Source: Agriterribacter humi (GTDB taxonomy: Bacteria > Bacteroidota > Bacteroidia > Chitinophagales > Chitinophagaceae). From it: a DNA stretch of 64,000 nucleotides. The translations under genes were made by a program, and so were the position numbers. Positions 1-8,809 of the stretch are shown here, piece by piece; within the stretch, counting starts at the first letter, position 1; each line of letters begins with the position of its first letter. The stretch lies in the NCBI RefSeq assembly GCF_009192765.1, contig NZ_VOHQ01000019.1, forward strand, positions 21,562 to 85,561. Reading direction: 5' to 3'. The notes beneath the pieces were generated by a model that was given only the letters and a program-made list of their open reading frames with translations, searched no databases and was not told the DNA's origin.

Positions 1-1292
1 AGAGTAAAGGGTAAATCAACCAAACCTGCTCTATTCCGTATTTCATTTAGGTCTGCGATTGCCTCACTTAAAAAATTTTGGTTGGCCTTCGCTTCCGCCC
101 GGATTAAATAAACTTCAGCTAACCGAAGTACGATATAGTATTCTTTGTACGGGTTGTTTGGTGCCGCTTGTGATGGGCCTTCCTTATATTTTTTGGGGTA
201 AAAATACTTCACTCCGTTATAGATTACACTATCTATCCAATAGTATCTTCTTAAATCCTCAGGTTCAAAAGAGCTTAATAATGTACCGTTCAAATAGCAA
301 AAAGGGTTTGCGGTTATTGATCTCGGTATTAGTAAATACCCCTCCGGCGTGGCATTATATGTATTGGTTGAATTGCTCTGCTTTAATTGCCATATAGCTT
401 CTTTACTGTCATACAAGAATACATTATTGAGATTGCCTTCTAAGTTAAACGTATTTGTTTCATTTATTACCTTGGTAGCATTTTCATCTGCGTTACCCCA
501 GTCTTTTAAATATAGATATGTTCTTGCTAAAAGAGCGGCTGCCGCCCATTTTGTAGGAAATATCCTTTCATTATTTCCCATTAAAAAGTCTGGCGATAAT
601 AAATTATTTGCGTCTTTTAAATCGGAAATGATCGCCTTATATACTTCTGAAGCTGGTGATCGTGATAACAGGCTTGTATTGTGCCAATTTAAAGAAGTGA
701 CCAATGGTATATCTCCAAATAAATTAGTCAAATAAAAATTGCAAAAAGCTCTTATAAATTTTGCTTCACCGAGTAATTCTTTTTTTATAGAATCGTCAAC
801 TAAGGTCGAGTTATTTATCTTCTCAATTATTGCATTAGCATTATAGATCGTTGAGTAGGCATTTTTCCAAAAGCTATTATACACCATATTATTGGTGGAA
901 AGCAATTTATTGTTCATGAACTGAGCGTATAATGAAGTAGCAGTTTGGTCAAAAGGTACTAGTTCGTCGGAACTCATACCGCACAAAACAGTCATCGAGG
1001 AGCTTGCAAAACCTGAACTTGAGTTTATTGCGCCCGTGTTTATTAGATTGTAGTATAAATTGGTAGTAGCTGCAATTGCTTGATCATTAGCGCTAAAAAC
1101 TTGGGACGTTGTAATGGATCCGACCGGTGATTTAATTTCAATTATCTTTTTACAAGAGAAAAAGGATAATAGGGTTACTAAACACAAAATGAATATACTG
1201 AACTTGTATATTGTGCCGGTAGAAGGAGTTGATTTTCCATTTTTAAAATCGGGCGCTGTGATATAGAGGTTACATTTATTGAAATGTTGCAT
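1..1292 (-). CDS. SusD/RagB-family nutrient-binding outer-membrane lipoprotein (3' end outside window)
   Basis: Reading the minus strand from the ATG at 1292 gives an open frame of about 430 codons that runs off the left edge. The first ~47 residues hold a hydrophobic stretch ending in the lipobox-like LLSFFSC, so this is a surface lipoprotein. Typical SusD landmarks are visible: YNANAIIEK, KFIRAFCNFYLTNLFGDIP, KWAAAALLARTYLYL and near the edge LRLAEVYLIRAEA followed by DLNEIRNRAGL. The gene begins 13 bp after the SusC stop, the usual susC-susD order. SusD partners cap the SusC pore and bind glycans or other oligomeric nutrients; the substrate cannot be told from the sequence. It is partial only because of the window edge. 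Confidence 0.93.
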   Translation of the reverse strand, partial: MQHFNKCNLYITAPDFKNGKSTPSTGTIYKFSIFILCLVTLLSFFSCKKIIEIKSPVGSITTSQVFSANDQAIAATTNLYYNLINTGAINSSSGFASSSMTVLCGMSSDELVPFDQTATSLYAQFMNNKLLSTNNMVYNSFWKNAYSTIYNANAIIEKINNSTLVDDSIKKELLGEAKFIRAFCNFYLTNLFGDIPLVTSLNWHNTSLLSRSPASEVYKAIISDLKDANNLLSPDFLMGNNERIFPTKWAAAALLARTYLYLKDWGNADENATKVINETNTFNLEGNLNNVFLYDSKEAIWQLKQSNSTNTYNATPEGYLLIPRSITANPFCYLNGTLLSSFEPEDLRRYYWIDSVIYNGVKYFYPKKYKEGPSQAAPNNPYKEYYIVLRLAEVYLIRAEAKANQNFLSEAIADLNEIRNRAGLVDLPFT

Positions 1293-1305
1293 AGATATAA
1301 ATATT

Positions 1306-4300
1306 TTAAAAATTGCAAGAAATTCCTGCTGTTATAATTCTTGGTAAAGGGATTACTGTGAAATTTTGAATTTCAGGGTCTAACCCGTTATACTTGCTTA
1401 TTATAAAAAGATTATTCCCCTGTAAGTATATTTTGAAATTTGATAATTTCAGTTTTTTCAGGTTTTTTCCAGGGAAAAAATAGGCTAAAGAAAGGTTTTG
1501 AAGACGAATGAATGAAGCATTTGTATAAGCAGCATCTGAAAACAGTTGATAATTTATAAATGAGTTGTTTGCATAGGGGTTTGTGGTAAAAAATGAAATA
1601 TCAGTTATATCATTTGGCTTTTGCCATCTTTTTAAAACTGAAATAGGCTGATTTGAATTGTCACCCGGTGCATTTAATGCGCTTATGGCATTTAAGCCTA
1701 TCTGTTTTTTAAAATAAAAAAATATTGAAAACTCCCAATTCTTAAATTTAATTGTATTGGTGAAACCTCCGTCATACTTTGGGCTTAAATCATAAGGATA
1801 TTGATCATCAGGTATTCTACCGCTATTATCAATAGTTATTTGTCCATCTTTATTTTTATCTTCAAACATATATAATCCTGTTTGTGGATCAACCCCTAAA
1901 TAATGTAGTGATTTTCGAGTGTTTAATGATTTGCCTATTACATACATGCTTACATAAGGAGATTGCTCGAAATTAGGGTAGGAAAGAAGCTTATTTCGGT
2001 TGATACCGATGTTAAACTTTGTTGACCAGGTGAAGGTCTTATTTTCAATTATTTTCCCATTTAATACAAATTCTAATCCTGTATTTTGAACATTTGCAGG
2101 GCTATTCGATACTACTATCGGAAAACCAGTCAAAATTGGGGTAGGAAAGGGGACTAACTGATTATTGCATCTGTTCCTGTACCAGGAGACATCAAATGTA
2201 ATTTTATCGTTTATAAATCCTAATAGCAAGTTGATCTCCAGCTTTTTGTTGACTTCCCAATGCAAAAGTGAATCATTATGACCAATAGGATTTAGAGGCA
2301 ATATATTATTATAAGTATAACGCTGATAGGCCCAACGGCTCAGATATTGATAATCTGCAATTTGATCACCGCCGATGCTGCCATAGCTGACTTTCAGTTT
2401 TCCTGTGCTTAAAAATTTCAGATTTTGTTTCAACCAGTTTTCTTCACTGACTAACCAGGCGGCTCCTATTGATCCAAAATTTCCGAACTGCCGGCCCGGG
2501 CCAAATTTTGATGATCCATCTCTTCGGAAGTTTGCATTAAGAATGTATTTATTTTTCAAGGTATAGTTAAACCTTGCGAAGACTGCACCATATTTATATT
2601 CTCCTTCGCTATTGCTTGCAGATCGAACCGGTGCATTTGTAACTGATGTTAGCAAAACATCATTTGTAAACCCTTCACCGTATAAGCTGGCGGAACTTGT
2701 TTTATTTATTTGAAAAGATCCTCCAATCATTGAAGATAATTTCCCTTTTCCCACAAATGTTTCATATTCAACTTGCGGCTCAATTATTAGATTATTTATG
2801 AATGAGTATCCAATTGAAGTACTCCCCTTGGGGTTATAGGCAGGATTTTGAGAAGATATTGGAATTATATAAGATTGCTCTGTTTGAATATTGTTGTAGC
2901 CAATATTTGCTTTAAGTTTTAAACCCTTGACAATTTCAAGCCCTGTTGTCAAACTACTATTGAGAAATTTGGTGGAAAAGCTATAGGGTTGCTTAAGGTT
3001 ACTAAATGGGTAGGAATAATCTAAAGGAGCCCATCCGGCAAAATTCAGGTTCCCATTGTCATCAAAGACACTTGGAGCATTAGGAGGCAGGTTTATGGCT
3101 CCCGGGATAAAGATCATGTCACTTGAAACCACTGAATAACTTCCGGAAAAACCAATATCAAACTTTTGGTTGAGTGTTTTATGATTCAAATTCAGTGCAG
3201 TTGAAAATCGTTTATTTGCTCCACTTGCAGTTAAAATTTCTTTTTGTATTCTGTACCCTGAAGTTATTCTGAATGTTGTACGGGGATTTCCACCTGCCAA
3301 TCCTATTTGAGCATCTGTTACTTTTCCGATACCACCCCATAAGTATTTTTGCCAATTTGTATAGCGTGTGGTATCCCACAGTGTTAAATCCGGAGCATTA
3401 TTTATATCGGGCGCTAACCCGCCGTTCAATAGTGCTTCTTTACGCATTAAAATATACTGTCGCGTATTAAGCATATTATAATAGCGAGGCGTTTCACTGA
3501 CACCGGTATTAATATTTATTTCAAATTTTGTTTTTCCGGCTCGGCCCTTTTTTGTTGTAATTAGTACAACACCATTGCTCGCGCGAGAACCATATATGGC
3601 AGTGGCGTCAGCATCTTTGAGAACTTCAATGCTTTCGATATCGGATGGATTAATACTAAAGAAAGGGCTTTGGCCTTTAGCAGGACTTAAAATTCCAGTT
3701 TGGATTACTCCTTGTGAACCGTATAAATAGTTGTCATTGCCTTGCAAATCCAGAATCGTAATAGGTACACCGTCCACAATATATAAAGGGTCAGATGGTA
3801 CATTGGGATTAATTGTGTTTCTTCCCCTAACTTCTATTTTTAGTGTGCCACTTGCAAATCCACTTACGTTTGTTACTACTACACCAGCCATTTGGCCTTT
3901 GAGTGCTTCAATTGGATTCATGACTGGTTGCCTGCCTATATCTTCACTTGTAATTTTTCCAATATTTCCTGTCGACAGCCTCTTACTTGTAGTACCATAT
4001 CCTTGCACAACCACCTTGTCCAATTCGTTTTCTGCTTGCTTTAGCACAATGTTGAAAATGGACTGATCCTTTACTGCAACAGTCTGGCTGCTGTAACCTA
4101 CAAAGCTGATCTGCAGGATGTCATTAGGCGCCACATTTTTTAGGAGGAACTGTCCCCTGGCATTTGTAACAGTTCCCCTGCCATTTTTAATGGTAACATT
4201 GGCATTGGCAAGCGACTCGCTCCGCTCGTTGATAACTTTACCAGTTATATCTTTTCCGGGTGATGGTTGGGCGAACGAGCTGAAACAGAAAAAAAGAAGT

Positions 4301-4329
4301 ATCACCCCAATATAGTTGAGTAGTTTCAT
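1306..4329 (-). CDS. SusC/RagA-family TonB-linked outer-membrane transporter
   Basis: The ATG at 4329 (MKLLNYIG) is preferred over the TTG eight codons upstream. The protein is 1007 aa, normal for SusC. It has a signal peptide ending in SSFAQ, a carboxypeptidase-regulatory-like domain (about residues 25-110, GKVINERSESLANANVTIK to VGYSS), then the plug (VVVQGYGTTSKR; DIESIEVLKDADATAIYGSR; GVVLITTKKG) and the 22-strand barrel ending in GISCNF. No N-terminal STN domain is present, so regulation through a FecR-type anti-sigma factor is not indicated. It forms the active, TonB-driven pore that works with the SusD lipoprotein immediately downstream. No glycoside hydrolase is linked in the visible part, so the substrate is unknown. 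Confidence 0.96.
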   Translation of the reverse strand: MKLLNYIGVILLFFCFSSFAQPSPGKDITGKVINERSESLANANVTIKNGRGTVTNARGQFLLKNVAPNDILQISFVGYSSQTVAVKDQSIFNIVLKQAENELDKVVVQGYGTTSKRLSTGNIGKITSEDIGRQPVMNPIEALKGQMAGVVVTNVSGFASGTLKIEVRGRNTINPNVPSDPLYIVDGVPITILDLQGNDNYLYGSQGVIQTGILSPAKGQSPFFSINPSDIESIEVLKDADATAIYGSRASNGVVLITTKKGRAGKTKFEININTGVSETPRYYNMLNTRQYILMRKEALLNGGLAPDINNAPDLTLWDTTRYTNWQKYLWGGIGKVTDAQIGLAGGNPRTTFRITSGYRIQKEILTASGANKRFSTALNLNHKTLNQKFDIGFSGSYSVVSSDMIFIPGAINLPPNAPSVFDDNGNLNFAGWAPLDYSYPFSNLKQPYSFSTKFLNSSLTTGLEIVKGLKLKANIGYNNIQTEQSYIIPISSQNPAYNPKGSTSIGYSFINNLIIEPQVEYETFVGKGKLSSMIGGSFQINKTSSASLYGEGFTNDVLLTSVTNAPVRSASNSEGEYKYGAVFARFNYTLKNKYILNANFRRDGSSKFGPGRQFGNFGSIGAAWLVSEENWLKQNLKFLSTGKLKVSYGSIGGDQIADYQYLSRWAYQRYTYNNILPLNPIGHNDSLLHWEVNKKLEINLLLGFINDKITFDVSWYRNRCNNQLVPFPTPILTGFPIVVSNSPANVQNTGLEFVLNGKIIENKTFTWSTKFNIGINRNKLLSYPNFEQSPYVSMYVIGKSLNTRKSLHYLGVDPQTGLYMFEDKNKDGQITIDNSGRIPDDQYPYDLSPKYDGGFTNTIKFKNWEFSIFFYFKKQIGLNAISALNAPGDNSNQPISVLKRWQKPNDITDISFFTTNPYANNSFINYQLFSDAAYTNASFIRLQNLSLAYFFPGKNLKKLKLSNFKIYLQGNNLFIISKYNGLDPEIQNFTVIPLPRIITAGISCNF

Positions 4330-4852
4330 TGCAGTAGTTGGGTTAATTAACAAAGTGGGTTAACGAATAAAAACCGGCAGGTAAGGGGCTGCCATGAGAA
4401 AACACCCCCCGCCACCGGCATAAAGTATAGGGATTATTTACACCGGGTTCTTTGGCTTACGGGCGAAGAGGATTTTAAACTTTAAGAGAAAAACAGGAAC
4501 AGGAATGGATATAAAAAAACGGGGAAGAGCACGCGCTGATGCATGCCCCGGATGTGTATAAAAAATTAAGGCAGGGCTTACTTCTTCTATACCGAAGCGT
4601 GAGAAAATGCTCCTGGCAGAGACAGATAAAAATAAGCCCCGACACTTAATGTGTTTAGTATGTCTATTTTCTTTCCTACTCATATCTGTAGTTTCTCACG
4701 CTTTCGGTATGAGCTTCAGGAAATAAATGCTTTACTAAGACTGGCCAAATTTAATAAAAAATACTTAAAAGTAAATAAAATATTTACTAATAGTAAACAT
4801 ATTGTAAATCAATATTTTAGAATATACGCATGACAATGGCAAATTTTGAAGA
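4330..4852. other. Intergenic region between susC and a regulator gene; no convincing gene
   Basis: About 520 bp separates the divergent susC and the plus-strand regulator. An 81-codon minus-strand frame (4438-4683) is rich in H, R, F and P, has no recognisable family and is not called. The region contains a C-rich tract near 4410 and the separated inverted repeat listed at 4589-4710. The susC promoter must lie here, but I could not identify a full TTTG/TAnnTTTG pair with confidence. Confidence 0.5.
4589..4710. repeat. Separated inverted repeat (18/19-bp arms)
   Basis: The left arm is ATACCGAAGCGTGAGAAA at 4589-4606. The right arm, read on the minus strand, is ATACCGAAAGCGTGAGAAA (4692-4710). 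The arms differ by one inserted A and enclose about 85 bp. It lies between susC and the divergent regulator, so it could be a pair of operator sites or the ends of a small lost element. Confidence 0.6.
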
Positions 4853-5254
4853 ATGAAAATTCATATCGGTGAGGTTATAAAGAAGTTTGCTAAAACTGTT
4901 AAGATTGATAATATGGATACGTTCTGTATGGAGAGGTTAAATATGACCAAACAGAATTATTATCGGGCCATAAAACAGGAGAGTATGAATACCGATATGT
5001 TGGTGACATTTTGTTCTGCTTTCAATCATGATTTCTTTCAATATTATTATAATTTCGAGCCGTTAAAGTCGATTGGAAAAGTGGAGTTAAAGAGATTGAA
5101 GGAAGATAATATAGAATTAAACTTAGCTATAGAACGAAAAGAAGATTTATTGAAGGACTATGAACGCAAGATTGTTCTTTTAAAAGAAGAAAACTCTCAA
5201 TTGAAAGAGAGAAACTCTCTTAGTAAAAATTCCTCACGTCAAAAGAAAAAATAA
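4853..5254 (+). CDS. Small helix-turn-helix regulator with C-terminal coiled coil
   Basis: The protein is 133 aa. Residues 1-60 resemble an XRE-like helix-turn-helix fold (IGEVIKKFAKTV, then MTKQNYYRAIKQESMNTDMLV), where MTKQNYYRAI would be the recognition-helix region. Residues 80-122 form a charged heptad-rich coiled coil (LKRLKEDNIELNLAIERK...), followed by a basic tail ending QKKK. Such short HTH-coiled-coil proteins are common in Bacteroidota and probably dimerise. It stands alone, divergent from susC and convergent with the MNT-HEPN gene. Its target is unknown. Confidence 0.7.
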   Translation: MKIHIGEVIKKFAKTVKIDNMDTFCMERLNMTKQNYYRAIKQESMNTDMLVTFCSAFNHDFFQYYYNFEPLKSIGKVELKRLKEDNIELNLAIERKEDLLKDYERKIVLLKEENSQLKERNSLSKNSSRQKKK

Positions 5255-5298
5255 TATCAATGAAGCTTTGAGGAAGCAGCTCATTTACAATATTCAGA

Positions 5299-6153
5299 TC
5301 AGGCCAAAGAAGCAGTCTTCTCCTTGCAGATTTTTTCGACGATGGGTATCATTAAAGTAATTCTGTCAATAAGCATTTGTAGTTCGCCTTCTGTTATTGT
5401 AAAGTCTTCCCTGTAACGGGCATCTATATATCCCTGCTTAAGCAATTCAAACAAATGCTTTTCATGGTTGTCTGTTTCAGCCCGGAAAACATGGAATAAT
5501 TCCTCTGAATAAGTTTTGGATTTTTTACGGAGCTTCCACAGATTGTGGGTTTTCGGCTTATAATCAGTAAAAACTAATAATGTTGTATAGTAAAGACTTT
5601 CTGTTGCCTGGTGTAATTCAAAAGTTGCGATTTTTAAATCGCCTTCATTTTTATAAAACTTTGACCCTTTTAGAAATTTCTGTCCTTGAGGAAACCAAGT
5701 ATCAAAATACCGCTGTGCTTTCTCTTTCTTCTCTGAATTAGTTAGCTCTCTGGGTTCTACAAATTGCACTGTTCCCTTGTTATAAAGTAAAATACCTTCC
5801 TTCACAATATCCACCCAAAAATATTCTCCCCATCCCAGCCCTTTGTTGATGTAGTCTATTTCGTGTATTTCCATGTTCACGGGCGGCTTAAACCGTTCTG
5901 CCAGATCCATTACCCGGCTTTCCTGCACATAGGCTTTTTCGGGGTTGTTTTTTGTTACCACCAGGAAATCATAGTCGCTTATATATTCGTAAGTAGTACC
6001 CTTAGAAACATACCTGTGTTCCACAAAAGTTCCTTTTGCATGGCTGCCAAACAGGATGATCATTTCAGGATTCACCACTTCCTTAATAATCTCCATTATT
6101 CTAATGATTTCAGCTTGTTTCTGTTCCGGTAAATGTTCCAGGGAGGTCCTCAT
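5299..6153 (-). CDS. MNT-HEPN fusion: nucleotidyltransferase domain plus HEPN domain
   Basis: The 284-aa protein has two domains. The N-terminal half is a minimal nucleotidyltransferase fold: ILFGSHAKGTF at about residue 34 is the GS-x10-D-type motif and DYDFLVV supplies the metal-binding acidic residues. The C-terminal half (about 145-275) is helical and HEPN-like: FELHQATESLYYTTLLVF, an R-x5-H match (RAETDNH) and the YIDARYREDF segment typical of HEPN partners. In MNT-HEPN toxin-antitoxin systems the nucleotidyltransferase modifies and silences the HEPN RNase; here both are on one chain, as in other Bacteroidota HEPN proteins. A role in stress or phage response is inferred, not shown. Confidence 0.82.
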   Translation of the reverse strand: MRTSLEHLPEQKQAEIIRIMEIIKEVVNPEMIILFGSHAKGTFVEHRYVSKGTTYEYISDYDFLVVTKNNPEKAYVQESRVMDLAERFKPPVNMEIHEIDYINKGLGWGEYFWVDIVKEGILLYNKGTVQFVEPRELTNSEKKEKAQRYFDTWFPQGQKFLKGSKFYKNEGDLKIATFELHQATESLYYTTLLVFTDYKPKTHNLWKLRKKSKTYSEELFHVFRAETDNHEKHLFELLKQGYIDARYREDFTITEGELQMLIDRITLMIPIVEKICKEKTASLA

Positions 6154-6736
6154 GGCTATAAAGGTAAAAAATCTGTTAATACTGTCTTACATACAATTGT
6201 ACAGGTTATTGATTAAAAGATAAAATAAAGATCCCGGACAGGAATGCCCGGGATGTTGCTAACCTATGAAAAACACCAAAGAGATGTATATGACGACTTT
6301 CTATTTACAAGATATGTAAGATTTAGAGAAATTGCAGTGCCTGGTTGAAAATTTCAAATTCTTTTCAAATCTTATTTTTTCGTGGCGGGGTGGGGGAGGG
6401 AAGAGGTAATTGAGACATACCCCCAAGATGGAGTGGGGCTTTGGGCTCTATGTTGAAGTATGTTGCAACGATCCGGACAGCCAGGGGAGTTGCTAAAAAA
6501 CCTGTACCGGGTCGGGCTACTACGGGTTCGCTATCGCTCCAGTGTTGCGCACGGGCCCGGCCCCGCCGCTCTACGTATTCCTGTCCCTATCCTTACCGTT
6601 CGGGTGGACGGCTGAGTCATTCAGGAGGTACTCACGGGCCTTTACAATTACTCGTATTTCCAATACAGAACTTCATGCATGTCCTAAAGTCGCAGGAACC
6701 AATGATTTTAGGTATATTCGAGAAAGGCCTATTCAC
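6154..6736. other. 583-bp gap: hairpin, then GC-rich tract; no gene
   Basis: The left part is AT-rich and carries a 24-bp hairpin at 6231-6254 (arms ATCCCGG/CCGGGAT). Between about 6480 and 6640 the composition changes sharply to GC-rich, unlike either flank. Open frames here (for example 6441-6740) have R/P/S-rich composition and no recognisable family, so I regard them as chance. GC-rich non-coding tracts of this sort often accompany mobile-element boundaries, but no terminal repeats were found. Confidence 0.5.
6231..6254. repeat. Hairpin upstream of the MNT-HEPN gene
   Basis: The inverted repeat ATCCCGG ... CCGGGAT has a 10-base loop and lies 78 bp upstream of the MNT-HEPN start. On the minus strand it is followed by a T-rich stretch (CTTTATTTTATC), so it could terminate stray transcription or act in the leader of that gene. 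Confidence 0.55.
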
Positions 6737-7381
6737 ATGAAAAAGATTCGATCTTTTGCAAAATACATATGGAATGATCCGGTATGGAATAAAGTTTTAG
6801 CGGTTGTTATTTGTAATGGATCATCTACAATATGGTCTTTCGTTGTTGCTCAAACAACAAAATTAACATTTGTACAGGCTTTTCGAGCGTTTTGGTCTTT
6901 TAAGCTTCCTATATATTACATCTTGATTACGGTAACTGCCCTGTGCATTTTGAGCATAGCCAGATATTATCAACGAAAAAAAAAAGCGGAGATGCAGGCT
7001 AAAGAAGCAATGAAAACTCCGCTAAGGATATACTCTGCCATTGAAATACAAAAGAATAAAGTAGGTGACCATGATATGGATGCCCTTATTGAAGCTTTAA
7101 AAACTCAAATTTTCCGATTAGGCAAAACAGGTCAAAATTATAATGCCTTTGAAATATTTCTAAACTGGTATCCTCATTTACTAACAGGAATACCTGATCA
7201 AGTTTACGATGATAGAACAGAATTATTGATAAGATGCGCTCGAGTTCTTGAAGCGTATGGACTTATAAAACGTAAGGTGTGGGGAGCGGGTACTAATATA
7301 GATTTGTTGTTGCTGACTCCAATCGGGATTGAATTTTACACAAAACTTCAGCAACAATATCAAAAATCCTCACTTAAATAA
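6737..7381 (+). CDS. Membrane-anchored protein with C-terminal winged-helix-like domain, unrecognised family
   Basis: The frame is open from 6542, but the upstream 65 codons come from the GC-rich tract. The ATG at 6737 (MKKIRSFAKYIW) is a natural start and gives 214 aa. There are two hydrophobic segments, about residues 19-35 (VLAVVICNGSSTIWSFVVA) and 51-70 (LPIYYILITVTALCILSIA), then basic KKKAEM. A cytosolic domain (about 105-210) has the look of a winged helix: LIEALKTQIFRLGKTG, ELLIRCARVLEAYGLIKRK, LLLLTPIGIEFY. I do not recognise a named family. Membrane anchor plus a small cytosolic domain in a defence island is compatible with a membrane effector or an anchored regulator. Confidence 0.72.
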   Translation: MKKIRSFAKYIWNDPVWNKVLAVVICNGSSTIWSFVVAQTTKLTFVQAFRAFWSFKLPIYYILITVTALCILSIARYYQRKKKAEMQAKEAMKTPLRIYSAIEIQKNKVGDHDMDALIEALKTQIFRLGKTGQNYNAFEIFLNWYPHLLTGIPDQVYDDRTELLIRCARVLEAYGLIKRKVWGAGTNIDLLLLTPIGIEFYTKLQQQYQKSSLK

Positions 7382-7900
7382 TTCGACTTCATATAAGAAT
7401 GATGTGATGACTGTTCATTCATCCGGACTATGCCTGGAATTAGCATTGCAAGTTGTTGAGAATCTTAGCAACACAATATTACAGCGAGGACACAAAGCCC
7501 TAAGTTGCTTTCGTTAGGTGATCTTAACCTTATAATCGCCTGCTGTTTCATTTGTTGATGACGGCTATACTCAGCCCTACTTAAAAAGATCAACAACTGA
7601 GAAAAAAAATTTTGAGTAGATAAAAAATGTTTCTATATTGGTACAAGTAATCCATCAATCTGCTGACAATCCTAAACCGTTACCCAATTTCATAATATTG
7701 TTTCGAGTACTCATCTGAATTATTCGGCGGAACTTTACGGAAAAAACTATGAACCGTTTCAAAGTGACGAAAAGCCTCGTGGTTAGCAAATTTTCAATAA
7801 GAAAATAACTGCTTTCTACTTCAAGTGCTAGTGACGGCTATATTCAATTATAAATCTCAAGCGCTGACAACGATTAAAAATTAAATAGTTAATAAAACAT
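7382..7900. other. 519-bp AT-rich gap upstream of the MazG-TIR-Nmad2 operon; no gene
   Basis: No convincing coding frame is present on either strand; a 62-codon plus frame overlapping the end of the previous gene is not credible. A short near-repeat, TGACGGCTATAYTCA, occurs at 7559-7573 and 7832-7846. The operon promoter must lie here, but a full Bacteroidota promoter pair was not clear by eye. Confidence 0.45.
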
Positions 7901-8785
7901 ATGGAATTCAATTTATATCAGCAAGAAGCTGCTAGAACAATTCAAAAAAATACCACAGACGAGCGATTGACAGAAATTGTTCCTTTTTTAGGAATAATCG
8001 GAGAAATAGGATCGGTTGTTACACAGTTAAAAATTAAATTCAGAGATGGCAAGTCTTATGTCGCTTACAAAGCCAAACTGGCCGAGGAACTTGGTGACGT
8101 ACTTTGGTACATTTCGGCAATTGCCACCCAAAACGATTTAGAATTGGAAGGAATTGCAAAAAAAAATTTAGAAAAAATTCATGACAGATTTTTAGCTGAC
8201 GATCCAGATGTTTTCACAGATTTTGATTTGAAATATCCAGAAAAAGAGAGATTTCCGGATGAATTTGAAATTGAATTTCAATCGTATAAAGAAGCTGACA
8301 AAAATAAACTTAAGATTATTGACAAAAGAAATAATAAACCAATCGGAGACCCATTAACTGATAATACTTATGAAGAAGACGGTTATCGGTTTCATGATAT
8401 TTTTCATTATGGATATCTAGCTATTTTAGGGTGGTCTCCAGTATTAAGAAAGCTACTTTCCCTGAAAAGAAAGAGCAGTCCGGAAACAGATGAAAATGAA
8501 GATGGAGCTAGATCTCAAATTACGGAGGAGTTAGTATCCTTATTTATTTATCATCATGCTTTAGATCATGATTTATTAAAGTATAGCTATAGTGTTGATT
8601 CTGGAATTATAAAAAAGGTTCAAGGCTTAGTTAAAAAAACAGAAGTAAAAGATTGTAGTGGTAAGCAATGGGAAAAAGCGATTTTAAATTCCTACGAAGT
8701 GTTTAATAAATTGCGTGAAAATGATGGAGGTAGAGTACTTGTGAGTAAGAAAAACAGGTCTCTTATCTATTTAGGGAAAAAATGA
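7901..8785 (+). CDS. MazG-like NTP pyrophosphohydrolase with C-terminal helical extension
   Basis: The protein is 294 aa. Residues 1-105 are an all-alpha NTP-pyrophosphatase (MazG-like) domain: YQQEAARTIQ, GIIGEIGSVV with the first metal-binding Glu, LRDG-like KFRDGKSY, then the strong EELGDVLWYISAIA motif. The usual second Glu of the first motif is Ser (GEIGS), which I believe is normal for this defence-associated subfamily. The C-terminal half has FHDIFHYGYLAILGWSP, LLSLKRKSSPETDENEDGAR and ITEELVSL, a conserved extension typical of stand-alone 'pyrophosphatase' genes in conflict islands. Hydrolysis of an unusual or free NTP is the likely chemistry. It is first of four tightly packed genes, 24 bp before the next. 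Confidence 0.85.
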   Translation: MEFNLYQQEAARTIQKNTTDERLTEIVPFLGIIGEIGSVVTQLKIKFRDGKSYVAYKAKLAEELGDVLWYISAIATQNDLELEGIAKKNLEKIHDRFLADDPDVFTDFDLKYPEKERFPDEFEIEFQSYKEADKNKLKIIDKRNNKPIGDPLTDNTYEEDGYRFHDIFHYGYLAILGWSPVLRKLLSLKRKSSPETDENEDGARSQITEELVSLFIYHHALDHDLLKYSYSVDSGIIKKVQGLVKKTEVKDCSGKQWEKAILNSYEVFNKLRENDGGRVLVSKKNRSLIYLGKK

Positions 8786-8809
8786 TTTAGTAAGAGAAAT
8801 AATTCAAAG

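Noticed and set aside
59..735. Two plus-strand open frames at the left edge
   Set aside because: They are antisense to a clear SusD-family reading frame on the minus strand and have no domain of their own.
4438..4683. 81-codon minus-strand frame upstream of susC
   Set aside because: Composition is biased to H, R, P and F and there is no family match or start signal; it overlaps the inverted repeat.
6441..6740. 99-codon plus frame in the GC-rich tract
   Set aside because: It is rich in Arg, Ser and Pro from GC-biased DNA and has no recognisable motif.
7559..7846. TGACGGCTATAYTCA near-repeat as an operator pair
   Set aside because: The match is short and a similar word occurs by chance elsewhere (for example near 44015), so I do not call it a site.
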